Positions 1 through 10,769 of a stretch of DNA of 64,000 nucleotides are shown in pieces. A program made the position numbers and the translations under genes. Positions within the stretch are counted from its first letter, which is position 1. Each line of letters starts with the position of its first letter. The stretch covers positions 1 through 64,000 of the forward strand of contig CANTFK010000949.1 in assembly GCA_947646735.1 (NCBI GenBank). Direction: 5' to 3'. This stretch comes from Peronospora farinosa (taxonomy: Eukaryota; Oomycota; Peronosporomycetes; Peronosporales; Peronosporaceae). The notes beneath the pieces are model-generated. The model ran no database searches. It was not told the DNA's origin and saw only the letters and a list, made by a program, of their open reading frames with translations.

Positions 1-551
1 CTCTCGCTCAAGCGAGAGGCAACTGGTGGTACGACTGCTTAAGCAGTCGACCAACCTCCCAACCACCCTCGCACGCGAAGGTAAGACGGTCTAACCGCTT
101 CCTCGCTTGTGCATAAGGTGTGTGCTCGTAGTACGAGGCAACTTCATAGAAGTGCCCGTCTACAAGCGCACAGTTGCGCTGTTTTTTTGGGGCGGAAGCC
201 TAGTACATGGCACTCAGCTTATGTACGTAAGAGGTTCTATGGGTACGAGCTATGCTTAAAGACCTCGGCCATCAGCAGTGGGGGATACTCTAATTTTGGA
301 GGACGGGCGTTATGCCCAATGTTGGGTGTTGGCAACCTATGTTAGGTACAACGCTTGAGACCAAATACGTGGCCATTCGCCACTACTTCATTCGTTAAAA
401 CGTGACTAGGGATGCTATCACGGTCAATTCCATCAGCACGGAGAAAGGTTAGCGGCCATGATAACAAAGTCGCTAGGAACCAAGCGAGAGACGACATGCT
501 TATCTTTGCTATTGACTTACTACTTGTGCTAAAGAATTCCTCCAAGGACAA
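1..551. other. No gene seen; hairpin-rich leader, possibly retroelement remnant
   Basis: No convincing reading frame is present. The first 180 bases hold several perfect inverted repeats: 1-18 (8 bp arms, 2 nt loop), 32-49 (9 bp arms, no loop) and about 165-180 (6 bp arms, 4 nt loop) followed by a run of seven T. The same kind of short perfect dyad is abundant in the LTR retroelements in the right half of the window, so this stretch may be the edge of a degenerate retroelement. That link is inference from pattern only. Confidence 0.3.
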
Positions 552-1560
552 ATGACGAAATATCACATCTTTGGAGTCCTATGGATTTACTCTGTGGCTA
601 TCATCTCGCTCTTTGATACTCGATATGCACTGTTTGGATTCGGTTGGCTCAGCTCAAGTGGAGATATTGTCGATCGCAGTGAAAAACGGACGGAAGGGGC
701 AAACAAGACACTCACAGCAGGCGATTTCTTTGTTTTGTGCATCATCGTAGTGTACTGTATATCGCGGATTGCAATTGTACGCACGCTTGTCAAAGAGCTT
801 CCGGACCCATTTCGTACTCGAAAACGTATCTCAAATACTATGTGGGTTGCTATATTGGATACTGGACTCTAGTGTTGGCATGTTATAGTATTTAACTTAT
901 TGCCACACTTCAGATGATGATAATGCAGGAGGTATATGTTGTCGAGTATGGCATCATTTGTTCGGTCTGCTGCTTGCCAAAGGAATGGGACATGTATTAA
1001 TTTGGACGCGGACGTCCAATATTCCAAGAATGATTGAGCAGCTTCGGATGAATGGAAATATGAATCTTCCAGGAGAAGACGAACATTGAAAAGACAATAT
1101 CAATTGGGCGCTTCGAACCAAAATTGTCACCAACATGACCAAAGGAATTTGCCAAAGCGGTGATAGAGCTGAACAACAAGCACGAGCATCATCGGTTAAA
1201 TCGTCGGTCCTATCTGTATCGGGGTCGTCACTGGAAGAGGGATCAATTGACTACTATGACGACTATGACGACCGAGTAGAAAGTTGTACACAGATCAAAG
1301 AGCTGATACTTGAAAATCGGAACGGATGGAAATTGGCACTTGATGAACGCATTAAGGATTTTGCTCACACGTATTTCGTCGTCTTCGAGAGAAAGCAAAG
1401 GTCTTAAGTGTAGTGAAGACACTTACGAACGAGGAGCTCAATTTTCGGCTGAGTATCCTACCAACCTATCACCCTTTCAAGAAGAAGATACAACAACCCA
1501 TTTACAACACGCTTATTTTGGCTGCTACGGCCTCACCATGTATGACAAGACGGTCTTCTT
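552..1560 (+). pseudogene. Remnant of an unrecognised multi-pass membrane protein
   Basis: I do not recognise a family. A frame open at 552-872 has two strongly hydrophobic stretches (near 565-615 and 730-785). After a break, a second frame is readable from about 925, with another hydrophobic stretch near 945-1000, through a single TGA at 1087-1089 to 1407. A one-base shift near 1375-1390 leads into a third readable frame that runs to about 1555. The composition looks coding, but there are at least one stop and two frame changes. A gap near 872-920 could be an intron. It is most simply a decayed gene; an intron-containing gene with sequence errors is the alternative. Confidence 0.25.
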
Positions 1561-2226
1561 CGTAGTCATTCAGAGTGTTTCGCCACGTCACTCTCAATTC
1601 ATGAGCGGTTTGATCTGAAAGGGTCGTAAGTTGGTCGACTTTGAGGGTCGCAAGCCTACGGGTACCATCGCAACTTGCAAATGCTGCAATGTCGAGTACA
1701 TGGTAGGTGGCAGTCACGACCAACGCTGCAATGTCCGAGGAGAAGGTAATATGAACCACCAACTAGTACGACCAAAATCGTCAAGGATCTCAACTGGAAT
1801 TGCCACATGGCACTGCCATATCCAACGGCACGAGCAGTTGCAATTCAGCTGATCCCTCTATAGCATCCTTTGGAGCTCCTGGTTATCTATCGGAACATGT
1901 CAACTTTATCAATACAAGACGTATACTTGTGATCAGAATTGGATAGCCGTACGCATTAAAATGTAGTGTAAACGCAAAGAATTAGGTCTTAATGAAATGA
2001 TAAAAGTCATTAAAATGGTCTTTTAATTCCTATCAATCCTATCCACTTGTGCAGGATCTTTAGGTGAGGATGCTATGAGTATTAATTTCTACAGGAATCA
2101 CACCAAATTCTCGTGTTTAGAAACGTATACTCTAAAACTTAATACATTCCTCTCTTCGAACTCGAGTAAACTTGTGAAATTTAATTTTTTTCACGCACTT
2201 GAGACCCTTTCGTCCCTTGGGCGGCT
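1561..2226. other. Intergenic region upstream of the SWR1-like gene
   Basis: This stretch is AT-rich toward its right end, with a T-rich tract at about 2180-2190. I see no coding sequence, RNA gene or clear oomycete Inr motif. It probably holds the promoter of the SWR1-like gene starting at 2227. Confidence 0.3.
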
Positions 2227-5200
2227 ATGGCGAACGCGCGACTGCAAGAAACGCAGCATTCCACGTCTTTTCCTGACTCCAACGCCTCGGAACCTCTTCA
2301 TAACTCGATGCCGCACACACTGAGCCTTGAAATTCCGTCATTAAGCGTTTCAGTGGCTCCAAAAGAGCACTTATCCGATGCTCAGAGTGAACGTGAAGCC
2401 TTGGAATCGGCTTTAAAGAGCCGAAAAAACACATTAGAAGCCCAACTTGAAGCTGTAACGCTTGGGAAATTAATGCACAAGGAGCTACTGCCCCATTGTG
2501 ACGCTACGGGACGCCACGTCGCTCGGTATCATCGTGATTTTCTCCTTCAAGAGATGGAATGGATGGCTGCTGATTTCAATCAAGAACGGAAATGGCGGGT
2601 ACGTAATGCCAAGACATTGAGTCATGCACTTGTGTCGCATTTAAATCGACAAGAAGGTCGTCTTGCACGACAAGTAAAGAAACTCGAGATGGCCAAACGA
2701 CGTCGAGCGGCTCGACTGGGACGCGAAGTGAAGAAGTTTTGGGCCAAAATTGATAAAATCATTGCGTTTAAAGTGAAATTACAAGCCGATGAGTTGAAAC
2801 AACAACACATGGAGACACAGTTGCTGCAGTTGGTTCATCAGACGGAAAACTATGCAATGGCACTAGCAGCAAGTTTTCAAGAAGAAGAAGAAGAAGAAGA
2901 AGGAAATCGAAAAAGACAAGAGGAGGAGGAGGATGGAGAGTTTGAACTTGATGAAGAAGAAGGAGATGATGAAGCATCGATTGAAGAAGAAGAAAAGAAG
3001 AATGGAGTCATGTCAAAACGACAAGTAGCACTGGAAGTAAAAATGTTACAAGAAGAAGGAGACATGTCACTTGATGAATTGAAAGCGAAATATGCGGACA
3101 TGAGAAAAGAATGTGAAAATGAAGGGATGGACGTGGATAGTGCTGATAGTAGTGAAGATGGAGATTTTCAAGCTGATGAAGAGGAGGAGGATGACGAACG
3201 ATCGATTGCAGAGGAAGAAAAAAAGAGTGGAGTCATGTCAAGACGACAAGCAGCGCTTGAAGTAGCGACGTTACAGGAAGAAGGAGAGATGTCGATTGAT
3301 GAATTAAGAGCGCGGTATGCTGGTGTTTTGGCAGTAAACGATGAAAAGCTTGTGTTAGAAGGAGGCGATGCAAAAAAGATGGGGGAGGAAAATGATGATG
3401 AAGATGTTGGTGATGGTGAGTTCGTCCCTACAAAATGCGAAGAAGAGGATGAGGTAGATGATGAGATTACAATTGAAAAGGAGGAAAGATTAGGTCGGGA
3501 CGCCTCGCTGGTCAGTAGAGCAGAGGAATTACGGCTACTGGAAGAGGAAAGCAATATGTCTATTGAACAACTTCGAGCACGATACGCGACAGTCTCAGAC
3601 GATGAAGAGTCGAGTAGCGACAGAAACGGGAGTGCAAGATCAGATGTAGAACATGACAGCAATGAGACGTATAGAAAGCAGGAGTGTCCTAACGATGGCA
3701 ACACCAAAGAATTGGTTGATGTCTCGACTTCTTGGTCTCCTGTGGCACGAAAGAGTGGTTATAAGCGGCCATTCCTGCTGACTTCACGACTAGATTTACG
3801 AGAGTACCAGGAAACTGGAGTGAATTGGCTCGTCAGCATGTGCGAGCGGTGCATCAATGGCATCCTTGCTGATGAAATGGGTCTTGGCAAAACTATCCAG
3901 ACGATCTCACTTCTAGCGCATCTAGCTTGTGCGCAGGGGCTGTGGGGCCCTCATCTTATTGTAGTACCCACGAGTTGTCTTGTGAATTGGGAGATGGAGT
4001 TCAAGCGTTGGTGTCCAGCATTTAAGGTGTTGACGTATTTCGGTTCAGCAAAACGCCGCAAAGAGCTTCGACAAGGGTGGTCAAAGCAGAATGCGTTCCA
4101 GGTGTGCATTACCAGCTACCAACTGGTGGTGCAAGATGCCCACTGCTTTAAGCGTAAAAAATGGTACTACCTGATTCTTGATGAAGCACACAACATCAAG
4201 AACTGGAAGAGTCTACGCTGGCAAACGCTACTGACCTTTAGCTCACAGCGTCGCCTTTTGCTTACGGGTACACCGCTACAGAACAATTTACTGGAGCTTT
4301 GGGCTCTTATGCATTTTCTCATGCCGCATGTATTCGCATCGCGCAAGGAATTTAGCTACTGGTTTCAAAATCCTTTAGCATTAATGGTGGAGAATGGCAG
4401 TGATCCAGCTCAATCAGGAGATAATGAGGTCGAAGGTGGCAAAGACTTGGTGGCACAGCTCCATGGTATTATTCGACCATTCGTATTGCGTCGTCTGAAG
4501 AAGGATGTGGCGAAACAACTGCCGGGCAAGTTTGAGCACGTTATCACATGTCAGTTATCGAGGCGACAGCGATTCCTGTACGAGGATTTTATTTCGCGCA
4601 GCGCTACACGTCGCGCAATGTTTGGCCGTGGGAAAGGCCGCGGTGCCAACTTCATGAGCATGATGAATGTCCTCATGCAGCTACGGAAAGTTTGTAACCA
4701 CCCTGATCTGTTTGAGCCGCGTCCGATTGCGTCTCCGTTGGATATGCCGGGTATTCATGTGCGCGTACCTTCACGTTGCGGTTATCTAGTTGATGAAATC
4801 GTAAACGAGCGTCCACGTGTGGCACTTTGGGCCGACAGTAATTTACCTGGTCTGGAATTGCTGCTAAGCGAAAAGTTTACTTCAAAACGACGAAGAGAAC
4901 TTTTCTTTTATGACGTGAGTGCGCCACTTCCAGATGATACTGTTGCAACCGTGCCGTCAGTGTATGAAGGCAAAAAAGACATTGTGCGAAGGATCATTAG
5001 GCTTGCAGCTAAGCGCCGGAAATACTGGGAGAATAAGCGCGCAAGTGTTGCGCAACTTCAGAAGCTCCGCGTTGGGCTATATCTGGACGAACCAGTGTTT
5101 GGAAGTGCTCTTATTCGAAGTTGCACGATGCCTACTTTCATTTCACCAGCAATGGAAGTCCATATGCATCGCGCCCAGCCTTTTCTCGATTCTCGTCAAC

Positions 5201-8200
5201 CGACATTGGCCTTGCAAGATATGGTGCGAGACCCTGAGGAGAGGCTGGCGTCACTGCAGACTATAGTTAACAAATCCGTTTGCTACGTGCCGAAGGCTCG
5301 TGCAATGCCTGCTCGTGTCATCTACGGAGGCGGCGGGTTTGTTTACGATGATAATTTCGTGTTATCACGTAAAGCTCAGGCTGATGAGCTTAGCCTGAAA
5401 TACGCCCAGCCCGTGGCACATCGCATAGTAGCGCCATATTACAACTCGTTTAAACGCACGCAGCTATTTTTTCCCGACAAGGCGCTGGTGCAATTCGACT
5501 GCGGCAAACTTCAGCAGCTGGCAGTGCTTTTGCGCACGCTGAAGCGTGGTGGCCACCGATGCCTTATCTTCACTCAAATGAGCTCGATGCTGAACATCCT
5601 CGAGGTGTTTTTGAACTTGCACGGTCACACGTATTTCCGTTTAGATGGTGCGACAAAGGTGGAAAAAAGGCAAATGCTTATGGAGCGTTTTAATCGTGAC
5701 GATAAGATTTTCTGCTTCATATTGAGCACGCGAAGCGGTGGTTTAGGAATAAACCTTACTGGTGCAGACGCTGTGATCTTTTACGATTCGGACTGGAATC
5801 CAGCCATGGATGCGCAAGCTCAAGACCGTGCTCACCGTATTGGCCAGACACGTGACGTGCACATTTACCGTCTTGTAAGCGAACACACAGTGGAAGAGAA
5901 TATTCTTCGCAAGGCGCAGCAGAAACGACATTTAGATTTCCTTGTGATGTCAGAAGGGCAGTTTACCACAGACTTCTTCTCGAAAGCCAGCCTACGGGAG
6001 CTTATGGTTGATAGTTCAGGTAAACAATTCGAGGATATGGAATCCGAGCGAGAAGTTGACGATGAGAGTACAGACGAGGACATGGAAGACGACAACGATT
6101 TATCCCTTGATACCGTGGAACGCGCTATGGCGCAGCTAGAAGATGAGGAAGATGTTGTAGCAATGAAAGGTGCGCGGGCAGAATATCTGCAAGAACAGCA
6201 TGAGTTTGACGAAGACGTGGGTGGTGATGGCAGTGTTGCATCCCCCAGTGCGAAAGTGTCGACAAGCCGTGTTGGGGATACGGTGTCATCGAGGCCTTCA
6301 ACGCCATCGTCAGTATCGATCAGCACTGTTGCGAGTGAGAGGGGTGATGACGAAGATGACGAATTTGGGAACGAAAACACAGCAAATGAGGGCACAACAG
6401 AAGAAGTTAACAATCAACTTTCTAAGACGGAAGATATGTGCGATTTTGATGGGTTGGAGCCTGGAGAGAGCATAGGTTTTGATGAAAAGACTGACAAAGC
6501 TAGGCGAAAAAGACAGCGTTGCAACACGAGCGACCAAAGAAAAATGAAAAAGCGTCTGAAACTATCGAAGCCTCCAAATGAAAACGGTAAGCATGGTGAA
6601 AAGGTCCGCGAGAGAGCTCGTGACGCTGCTGAGGAGCAAAAGCTTCAAGCTTGGAAGGCATCAGTGCAATCTCTACAAGGATTTGAGGACTCATTAAATG
6701 CGGTAGATCGCTACGCTCTTCACTTTCGGGAAGATGTGGATCCTTTGTATACGTACACACCAGCTCAACAAGCTGCAGCGCTAGCTGAAATCGACCCCAA
6801 CCCTCCTGCATCAACATTATTGGAAGACATAGAGCAAACTGAGATAGAAAAACGGGAAGAAGAGGCACGACTTATTGCAGAAGGTGAACTTATCGTAGGT
6901 CAAATGGTTGACAACGATGATAATTGTCCTGAGGAGAGGAGAGAGCATTATACCGAACTGTACCGTCGTGAGCGCGCGCGCGTTCTCTTCGAGCAGCGTA
7001 AACGTCTTTTGACTGGCGAAGCATGGTCACTTATGAAGTGTGCAAAGACTGGTCAGCCATTCTACTTCAATGCTGATACCCGTGAGGCTACGTGGGAATG
7101 TCCCCCTGTTCGGGTGGCTAACGAGCAGCTCAAGAGTGCACGAGGAAGAGGATACGAAGGCTTGCCACCACCCGCATTGCTTCGTGTGCTATCAATGTTG
7201 GGTCCGTTCCCCGAACGTCACCGCGCACAGATGGTATGCCGTAGTTGGCACACTGCCGCACAGCATCATTCATTGTTCGTTAAGATTTCTGCAAGCGATT
7301 TTGATCCAGGGTCTCCAGAATCTTTGGCAAAGATGTTAGCAAAGGTGGCTCCTGGTAGCACGGTACTTTTTGGCCCGGGGGTGTATCAATTTAACGAGAC
7401 TCTTGAGATATCGAAGTCATTAAGGCTACTCGCAGCTCCTGATACGCACGTGGAACTGCAGATGCACTCCTGTCACGCACAACTTCGCTGGAGTGCTCGT
7501 GGTGGTGTAATTCGCGGTTTCTACTTCACGCGATCTAATAGTGCATCTGAGTCAGCTGTGGTTGATGTAAAGCCGAGCTCCGATGCTACGGAATTGGTAC
7601 CGGCGGTAAAAGAGAGCAAACGCGCGCTCCGAAATCACGATAAAAGGCTGGGCAACTGGCAGAACTTACTACGAGTTGTTGGGGACGGACAATTGCGTGT
7701 GGAATACTGCGAATTTGACGGAAATGGTCTGGGCAATGCTTGTATATGTGTGTGGGGCCGTGGCGAAAAGAAAAAGAAGAAGAAAAAGAGGAAACGTGAG
7801 ACTGCGGATATCAAGGCCATGTCTATGTTGAATCCAACTACGCCTCTTGTTGCAACTTCTGTGTCTTTAACTCCAACGACTACCACAACTCGGATTACTA
7901 CAACGCCAGTGTCGACACCAGCAGGTACTACTGCTTTCGCTTCTAAACCGGCTGCTTCATCAGCTGCCCCATCATCAGTGAGCGATACGAGAAAGAGTGC
8001 TGTATCGACGACGGTTGCACCGGTGACTACTATGGCATGTGGTACCATTCCAGAGACAACGACAGCATGCGTTACTGCAACAAAAGTTACAACATCGCAA
8101 GCTACCACACAAGTGACTGCTACGGCAAATGTCAGACCGAGTATAACCACGCAAACGGCAGCAGACGCTGGGATATTACCTATTCGACCAGTGGTTTCTG

Positions 8201-9891
8201 CGTCTGTGACTACAACACCACCAGTTAACGCACCAGGTTCTCAAGTGACAACCACACCACGAAACGTTGCGGCGCCGTCTACCACAATTACCACCCCTGC
8301 GGCAGATACGTTGTTGGTACTACAAAACTGCCGTATTCGAGGTGCAGGGAGTTCGGGTGTGCTACTTATGCGTGGGTCATTAGTTATGTCGCTAAACACT
8401 GTTGAAGGGAATGCACACTCTGGTGTTACTATCTTGGGCGGTCAGGCGTTGCTTCGGCGCAACAAGGTTCAACGAAATGCTCGGTTTGGCTTAAGGCTGC
8501 TTTATCACGCGAACAATGTTATCGTTGAAGACAATGCGGTGTTTGGCAATGCTTGTGGAAACCTTGATGTCGACAACTCCGGTCGACGCTTTGTTGTTCG
8601 TTTGAATGATATGGACAAAGGTAAAAAGGCATCGGAGAAGCTACCGCATCTACATGGCAAGTTGCGCTTAAAGACTTATCGTGTGTTAGAAAAGGAAGTG
8701 CCGCGTGCCCCGGTACCATTTGTTAAGCCTGCAACCAGTACCACTACCGACTATTGGAAGAGGCAACTAGCCATGGGTGCAGCAGCTTCGACAACCTCAC
8801 CGGCGATGCCCATGGCAAGTTCAGTTGTCACTTCGACTGCAAGTAGCATCATGAGAGCTGGAATTCCAATGGGCTTTATGCGACCTGTAGCATTTCCACA
8901 AGGATCTAATCCACTACACGTCTCACATTTACCGATGGCATTTGCATCGCTGGGAGCGAAGCCTACGATACCGTCCATGACGCTGAACCGACCAGCAACG
9001 AGCGCACAATTGCCTACGACAACAGTAAATTTGCAGCGCACGGTAAGTGCTCTTGGTACAGCAAGTAGCGTACCGGCGAGACCTGGCATTTTATCTGTGA
9101 CCACGACTGCACCTACTACTGTACGCGCGACTTCTTCTATTGAGCCCCAGAAACAACGCCAGAAACGTCGGCCCAAGACGCAGCAACTCATCGCGGGCGG
9201 GCGCGAAATCTTGCTACGTGACACGTGCGAGAAACCCACCGAGAAGGTAGTGAAGCCACGACGTTCCAAGGACCAGCTGACACCAGTTGTAGGGTCTACA
9301 GGCTTGCAGAGGATAACTTCGCCTTCCCCGCTTCAGCTGAAATTTGCCCCTGGATCAACTGCGGCAGCAGTAGCAGCAGCGATGAGTGCAATGATGGCAA
9401 ACACGGCTAAATTACAGGCAGCTGCATTGCAAGCACAGACTGGTGTAAGATTTGGAAATACTAGTACGACCAAGACACCAGTCGCCATGGCATCGACTGT
9501 GGGTGTAAAAGCTGTAACACCAACGACTGTTCCAAGGCCAGCGCAGACAAAAAGTATTGCGTCAATGGCTGCAAAAAACGTAACGGCGATACCGTCAACG
9601 CCGATGGTATCACCCGTGCAGAAAAGTAATACTCCTATGGCAGCGACAAGGCCAACGGTAGCTGTGAAATTGAGCGTTGGTACGAAAGTTGCAACGTCGG
9701 TGGCGGAGTTACCAGCGTTGAAGGTTATGGCACCACAGTCGATCGACCTTGTCAAGCAGTCAGCAAAACCCGGAGAAGAAGGGAAACTGGAAACTGCTAG
9801 AATGGAAACCAAATCAACGGGACAGGAGGGAGAAAAGAAGAGTTTTGGTGAGGCGAACGGCCAGCCAGGAAACAAGGCTAGTAAGCCTTAA
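2227..9891 (+). CDS. SWR1/SRCAP-type Snf2 ATPase fused to WW, F-box and beta-helix modules
   Basis: This is a single uninterrupted frame of 2,554 residues. Order of parts: HSA domain (about residues 105-200); acidic region with three copies of an E-rich unit ending in D/E-E-L-x-A/R-x-Y (about 245-460); Snf2 helicase from about 522, with Walker A DEMGLGKT near 549, DEAH at 652-655, a long insertion between the lobes as in INO80/SWR1 proteins, and the QDRAHRIGQ motif at 1199-1207; a post-helicase acidic segment typical of SWR1 (about 1290-1330); a WW domain (W1600 and W1623); an F-box-like segment (about 1646-1690); and a right-handed beta-helix (about 1700-1845 and 2028-2122) split by a lysine run and a Thr/Ser-rich linker. 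The family exchanges H2A.Z-H2B into nucleosomes. The F-box plus beta-helix half resembles FBXO10/11 and suggests a ubiquitin-ligase or reader role, which is inference. ATG 2227 is the first in frame. Low-complexity (GAA)n lies near 2878-2900. Confidence 0.9.
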   Translation: MANARLQETQHSTSFPDSNASEPLHNSMPHTLSLEIPSLSVSVAPKEHLSDAQSEREALESALKSRKNTLEAQLEAVTLGKLMHKELLPHCDATGRHVARYHRDFLLQEMEWMAADFNQERKWRVRNAKTLSHALVSHLNRQEGRLARQVKKLEMAKRRRAARLGREVKKFWAKIDKIIAFKVKLQADELKQQHMETQLLQLVHQTENYAMALAASFQEEEEEEEGNRKRQEEEEDGEFELDEEEGDDEASIEEEEKKNGVMSKRQVALEVKMLQEEGDMSLDELKAKYADMRKECENEGMDVDSADSSEDGDFQADEEEEDDERSIAEEEKKSGVMSRRQAALEVATLQEEGEMSIDELRARYAGVLAVNDEKLVLEGGDAKKMGEENDDEDVGDGEFVPTKCEEEDEVDDEITIEKEERLGRDASLVSRAEELRLLEEESNMSIEQLRARYATVSDDEESSSDRNGSARSDVEHDSNETYRKQECPNDGNTKELVDVSTSWSPVARKSGYKRPFLLTSRLDLREYQETGVNWLVSMCERCINGILADEMGLGKTIQTISLLAHLACAQGLWGPHLIVVPTSCLVNWEMEFKRWCPAFKVLTYFGSAKRRKELRQGWSKQNAFQVCITSYQLVVQDAHCFKRKKWYYLILDEAHNIKNWKSLRWQTLLTFSSQRRLLLTGTPLQNNLLELWALMHFLMPHVFASRKEFSYWFQNPLALMVENGSDPAQSGDNEVEGGKDLVAQLHGIIRPFVLRRLKKDVAKQLPGKFEHVITCQLSRRQRFLYEDFISRSATRRAMFGRGKGRGANFMSMMNVLMQLRKVCNHPDLFEPRPIASPLDMPGIHVRVPSRCGYLVDEIVNERPRVALWADSNLPGLELLLSEKFTSKRRRELFFYDVSAPLPDDTVATVPSVYEGKKDIVRRIIRLAAKRRKYWENKRASVAQLQKLRVGLYLDEPVFGSALIRSCTMPTFISPAMEVHMHRAQPFLDSRQPTLALQDMVRDPEERLASLQTIVNKSVCYVPKARAMPARVIYGGGGFVYDDNFVLSRKAQADELSLKYAQPVAHRIVAPYYNSFKRTQLFFPDKALVQFDCGKLQQLAVLLRTLKRGGHRCLIFTQMSSMLNILEVFLNLHGHTYFRLDGATKVEKRQMLMERFNRDDKIFCFILSTRSGGLGINLTGADAVIFYDSDWNPAMDAQAQDRAHRIGQTRDVHIYRLVSEHTVEENILRKAQQKRHLDFLVMSEGQFTTDFFSKASLRELMVDSSGKQFEDMESEREVDDESTDEDMEDDNDLSLDTVERAMAQLEDEEDVVAMKGARAEYLQEQHEFDEDVGGDGSVASPSAKVSTSRVGDTVSSRPSTPSSVSISTVASERGDDEDDEFGNENTANEGTTEEVNNQLSKTEDMCDFDGLEPGESIGFDEKTDKARRKRQRCNTSDQRKMKKRLKLSKPPNENGKHGEKVRERARDAAEEQKLQAWKASVQSLQGFEDSLNAVDRYALHFREDVDPLYTYTPAQQAAALAEIDPNPPASTLLEDIEQTEIEKREEEARLIAEGELIVGQMVDNDDNCPEERREHYTELYRRERARVLFEQRKRLLTGEAWSLMKCAKTGQPFYFNADTREATWECPPVRVANEQLKSARGRGYEGLPPPALLRVLSMLGPFPERHRAQMVCRSWHTAAQHHSLFVKISASDFDPGSPESLAKMLAKVAPGSTVLFGPGVYQFNETLEISKSLRLLAAPDTHVELQMHSCHAQLRWSARGGVIRGFYFTRSNSASESAVVDVKPSSDATELVPAVKESKRALRNHDKRLGNWQNLLRVVGDGQLRVEYCEFDGNGLGNACICVWGRGEKKKKKKKRKRETADIKAMSMLNPTTPLVATSVSLTPTTTTTRITTTPVSTPAGTTAFASKPAASSAAPSSVSDTRKSAVSTTVAPVTTMACGTIPETTTACVTATKVTTSQATTQVTATANVRPSITTQTAADAGILPIRPVVSASVTTTPPVNAPGSQVTTTPRNVAAPSTTITTPAADTLLVLQNCRIRGAGSSGVLLMRGSLVMSLNTVEGNAHSGVTILGGQALLRRNKVQRNARFGLRLLYHANNVIVEDNAVFGNACGNLDVDNSGRRFVVRLNDMDKGKKASEKLPHLHGKLRLKTYRVLEKEVPRAPVPFVKPATSTTTDYWKRQLAMGAAASTTSPAMPMASSVVTSTASSIMRAGIPMGFMRPVAFPQGSNPLHVSHLPMAFASLGAKPTIPSMTLNRPATSAQLPTTTVNLQRTVSALGTASSVPARPGILSVTTTAPTTVRATSSIEPQKQRQKRRPKTQQLIAGGREILLRDTCEKPTEKVVKPRRSKDQLTPVVGSTGLQRITSPSPLQLKFAPGSTAAAVAAAMSAMMANTAKLQAAALQAQTGVRFGNTSTTKTPVAMASTVGVKAVTPTTVPRPAQTKSIASMAAKNVTAIPSTPMVSPVQKSNTPMAATRPTVAVKLSVGTKVATSVAELPALKVMAPQSIDLVKQSAKPGEEGKLETARMETKSTGQEGEKKSFGEANGQPGNKASKP

Positions 9892-10373
9892 AAGCGAGAG
9901 TATCCTGATAGAGATGGTGGGTGAACAGAGCGCTTCGCGACTTATTTATCAACGACCAAAAATGAGGAATCATTGAGGTAAACACTTGTACAGTAGTGCC
10001 GATGATTGTGTTACGAGTGCTTCATCTTCAGACCAAGTTATTACCACAGAGTTGCAATACAAAATCGGCTTGGCTTACACACGTTGGCTGCAAATAATTC
10101 CATGAGCTTTGTAAAGTCGTGATCGAGTTCATACCTGCAGTGATCGAGTTCATACCTGCAGTGATCGGCTTTGTGTCTGTTTTTGTTGAACATTTATCAG
10201 AAAATCTGCGACGTCATTGCTGAAAGTTGTTTAATGGTTGCGATTCTTGAGGTGGGACATCCTGTGCTGAAGACCGCGCAACGTCTTCACGTCTTCATTG
10301 CAACTGCTTCATTGCTAGTTCTAATGGCCGCAGTGTTTCTCATCGAACTCGAAACTTGGATGCAAACTCATAA
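9892..10373. other. Intergenic; contains a 21 bp tandem duplication
   Basis: This is the downstream side of the SWR1-like gene. A 21 bp unit beginning gtgatcgagttc is present twice in tandem at 10119-10160, with a third partial start. No gene is supported up to 10373. Confidence 0.4.
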
Positions 10374-10730
10374 CCTCATACCTCGCCCGGTTGTTATTAC
10401 CACGCTGCGAGATGTGGAAATGATGATTCCTGTGCTTATCCGATACCAACGGCTCTTGTTTACTGCAAATATTGTGCCCGACACAAGTGTACTTCTGACG
10501 AAATGTTTCTGCTGTCAGGTTTTGAGTGACTCAAGTGCAAGCTGGACTTCTCCATTTGCCTTCTTTACAAGTTTGTTTTCGTCTGCAACGAGCCAGAGTA
10601 CAACGACCAAATGTTTTCTAGCTTCCGTGAACTCGCTAAGCAAGCGATGAATTGGCAGTATCAACTTGATCTCTATGGCAAGAAGAACGACAGAGAAAAC
10701 AACTTCAATATGATTAGCGCTGATGTATGA
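10374..10730 (+). pseudogene. Cysteine-rich coding remnant, unrecognised
   Basis: One frame reads through 10374-10730 with only a single TGA at 10527-10529. The part before the stop has closely spaced cysteines (CKYC then a further C six residues on) that could bind zinc. The part after it has ordinary globular composition and ends at a natural TGA (10728-10730). The frame starts directly after a TAA and has no clear start codon. It lies between the convergent SWR1-like and polymerase epsilon genes. It may be a decayed gene or a terminal exon with a base error. No family is recognised. Confidence 0.25.
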
Positions 10731-10769
10731 TATAATGCTATATAAGTTGTTATACATTTACCTTCCTTG

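Noticed and set aside
3168..9875. Long minus-strand ORFs opposite the SWR1-like gene
   Set aside because: Ser/Val/Ala-rich shadows of acidic and Thr-rich coding sequence.
10119..10160. A regulatory repeat
   Set aside because: Only a 21 bp unit present twice, with no matching partner elsewhere in the intergenic region.
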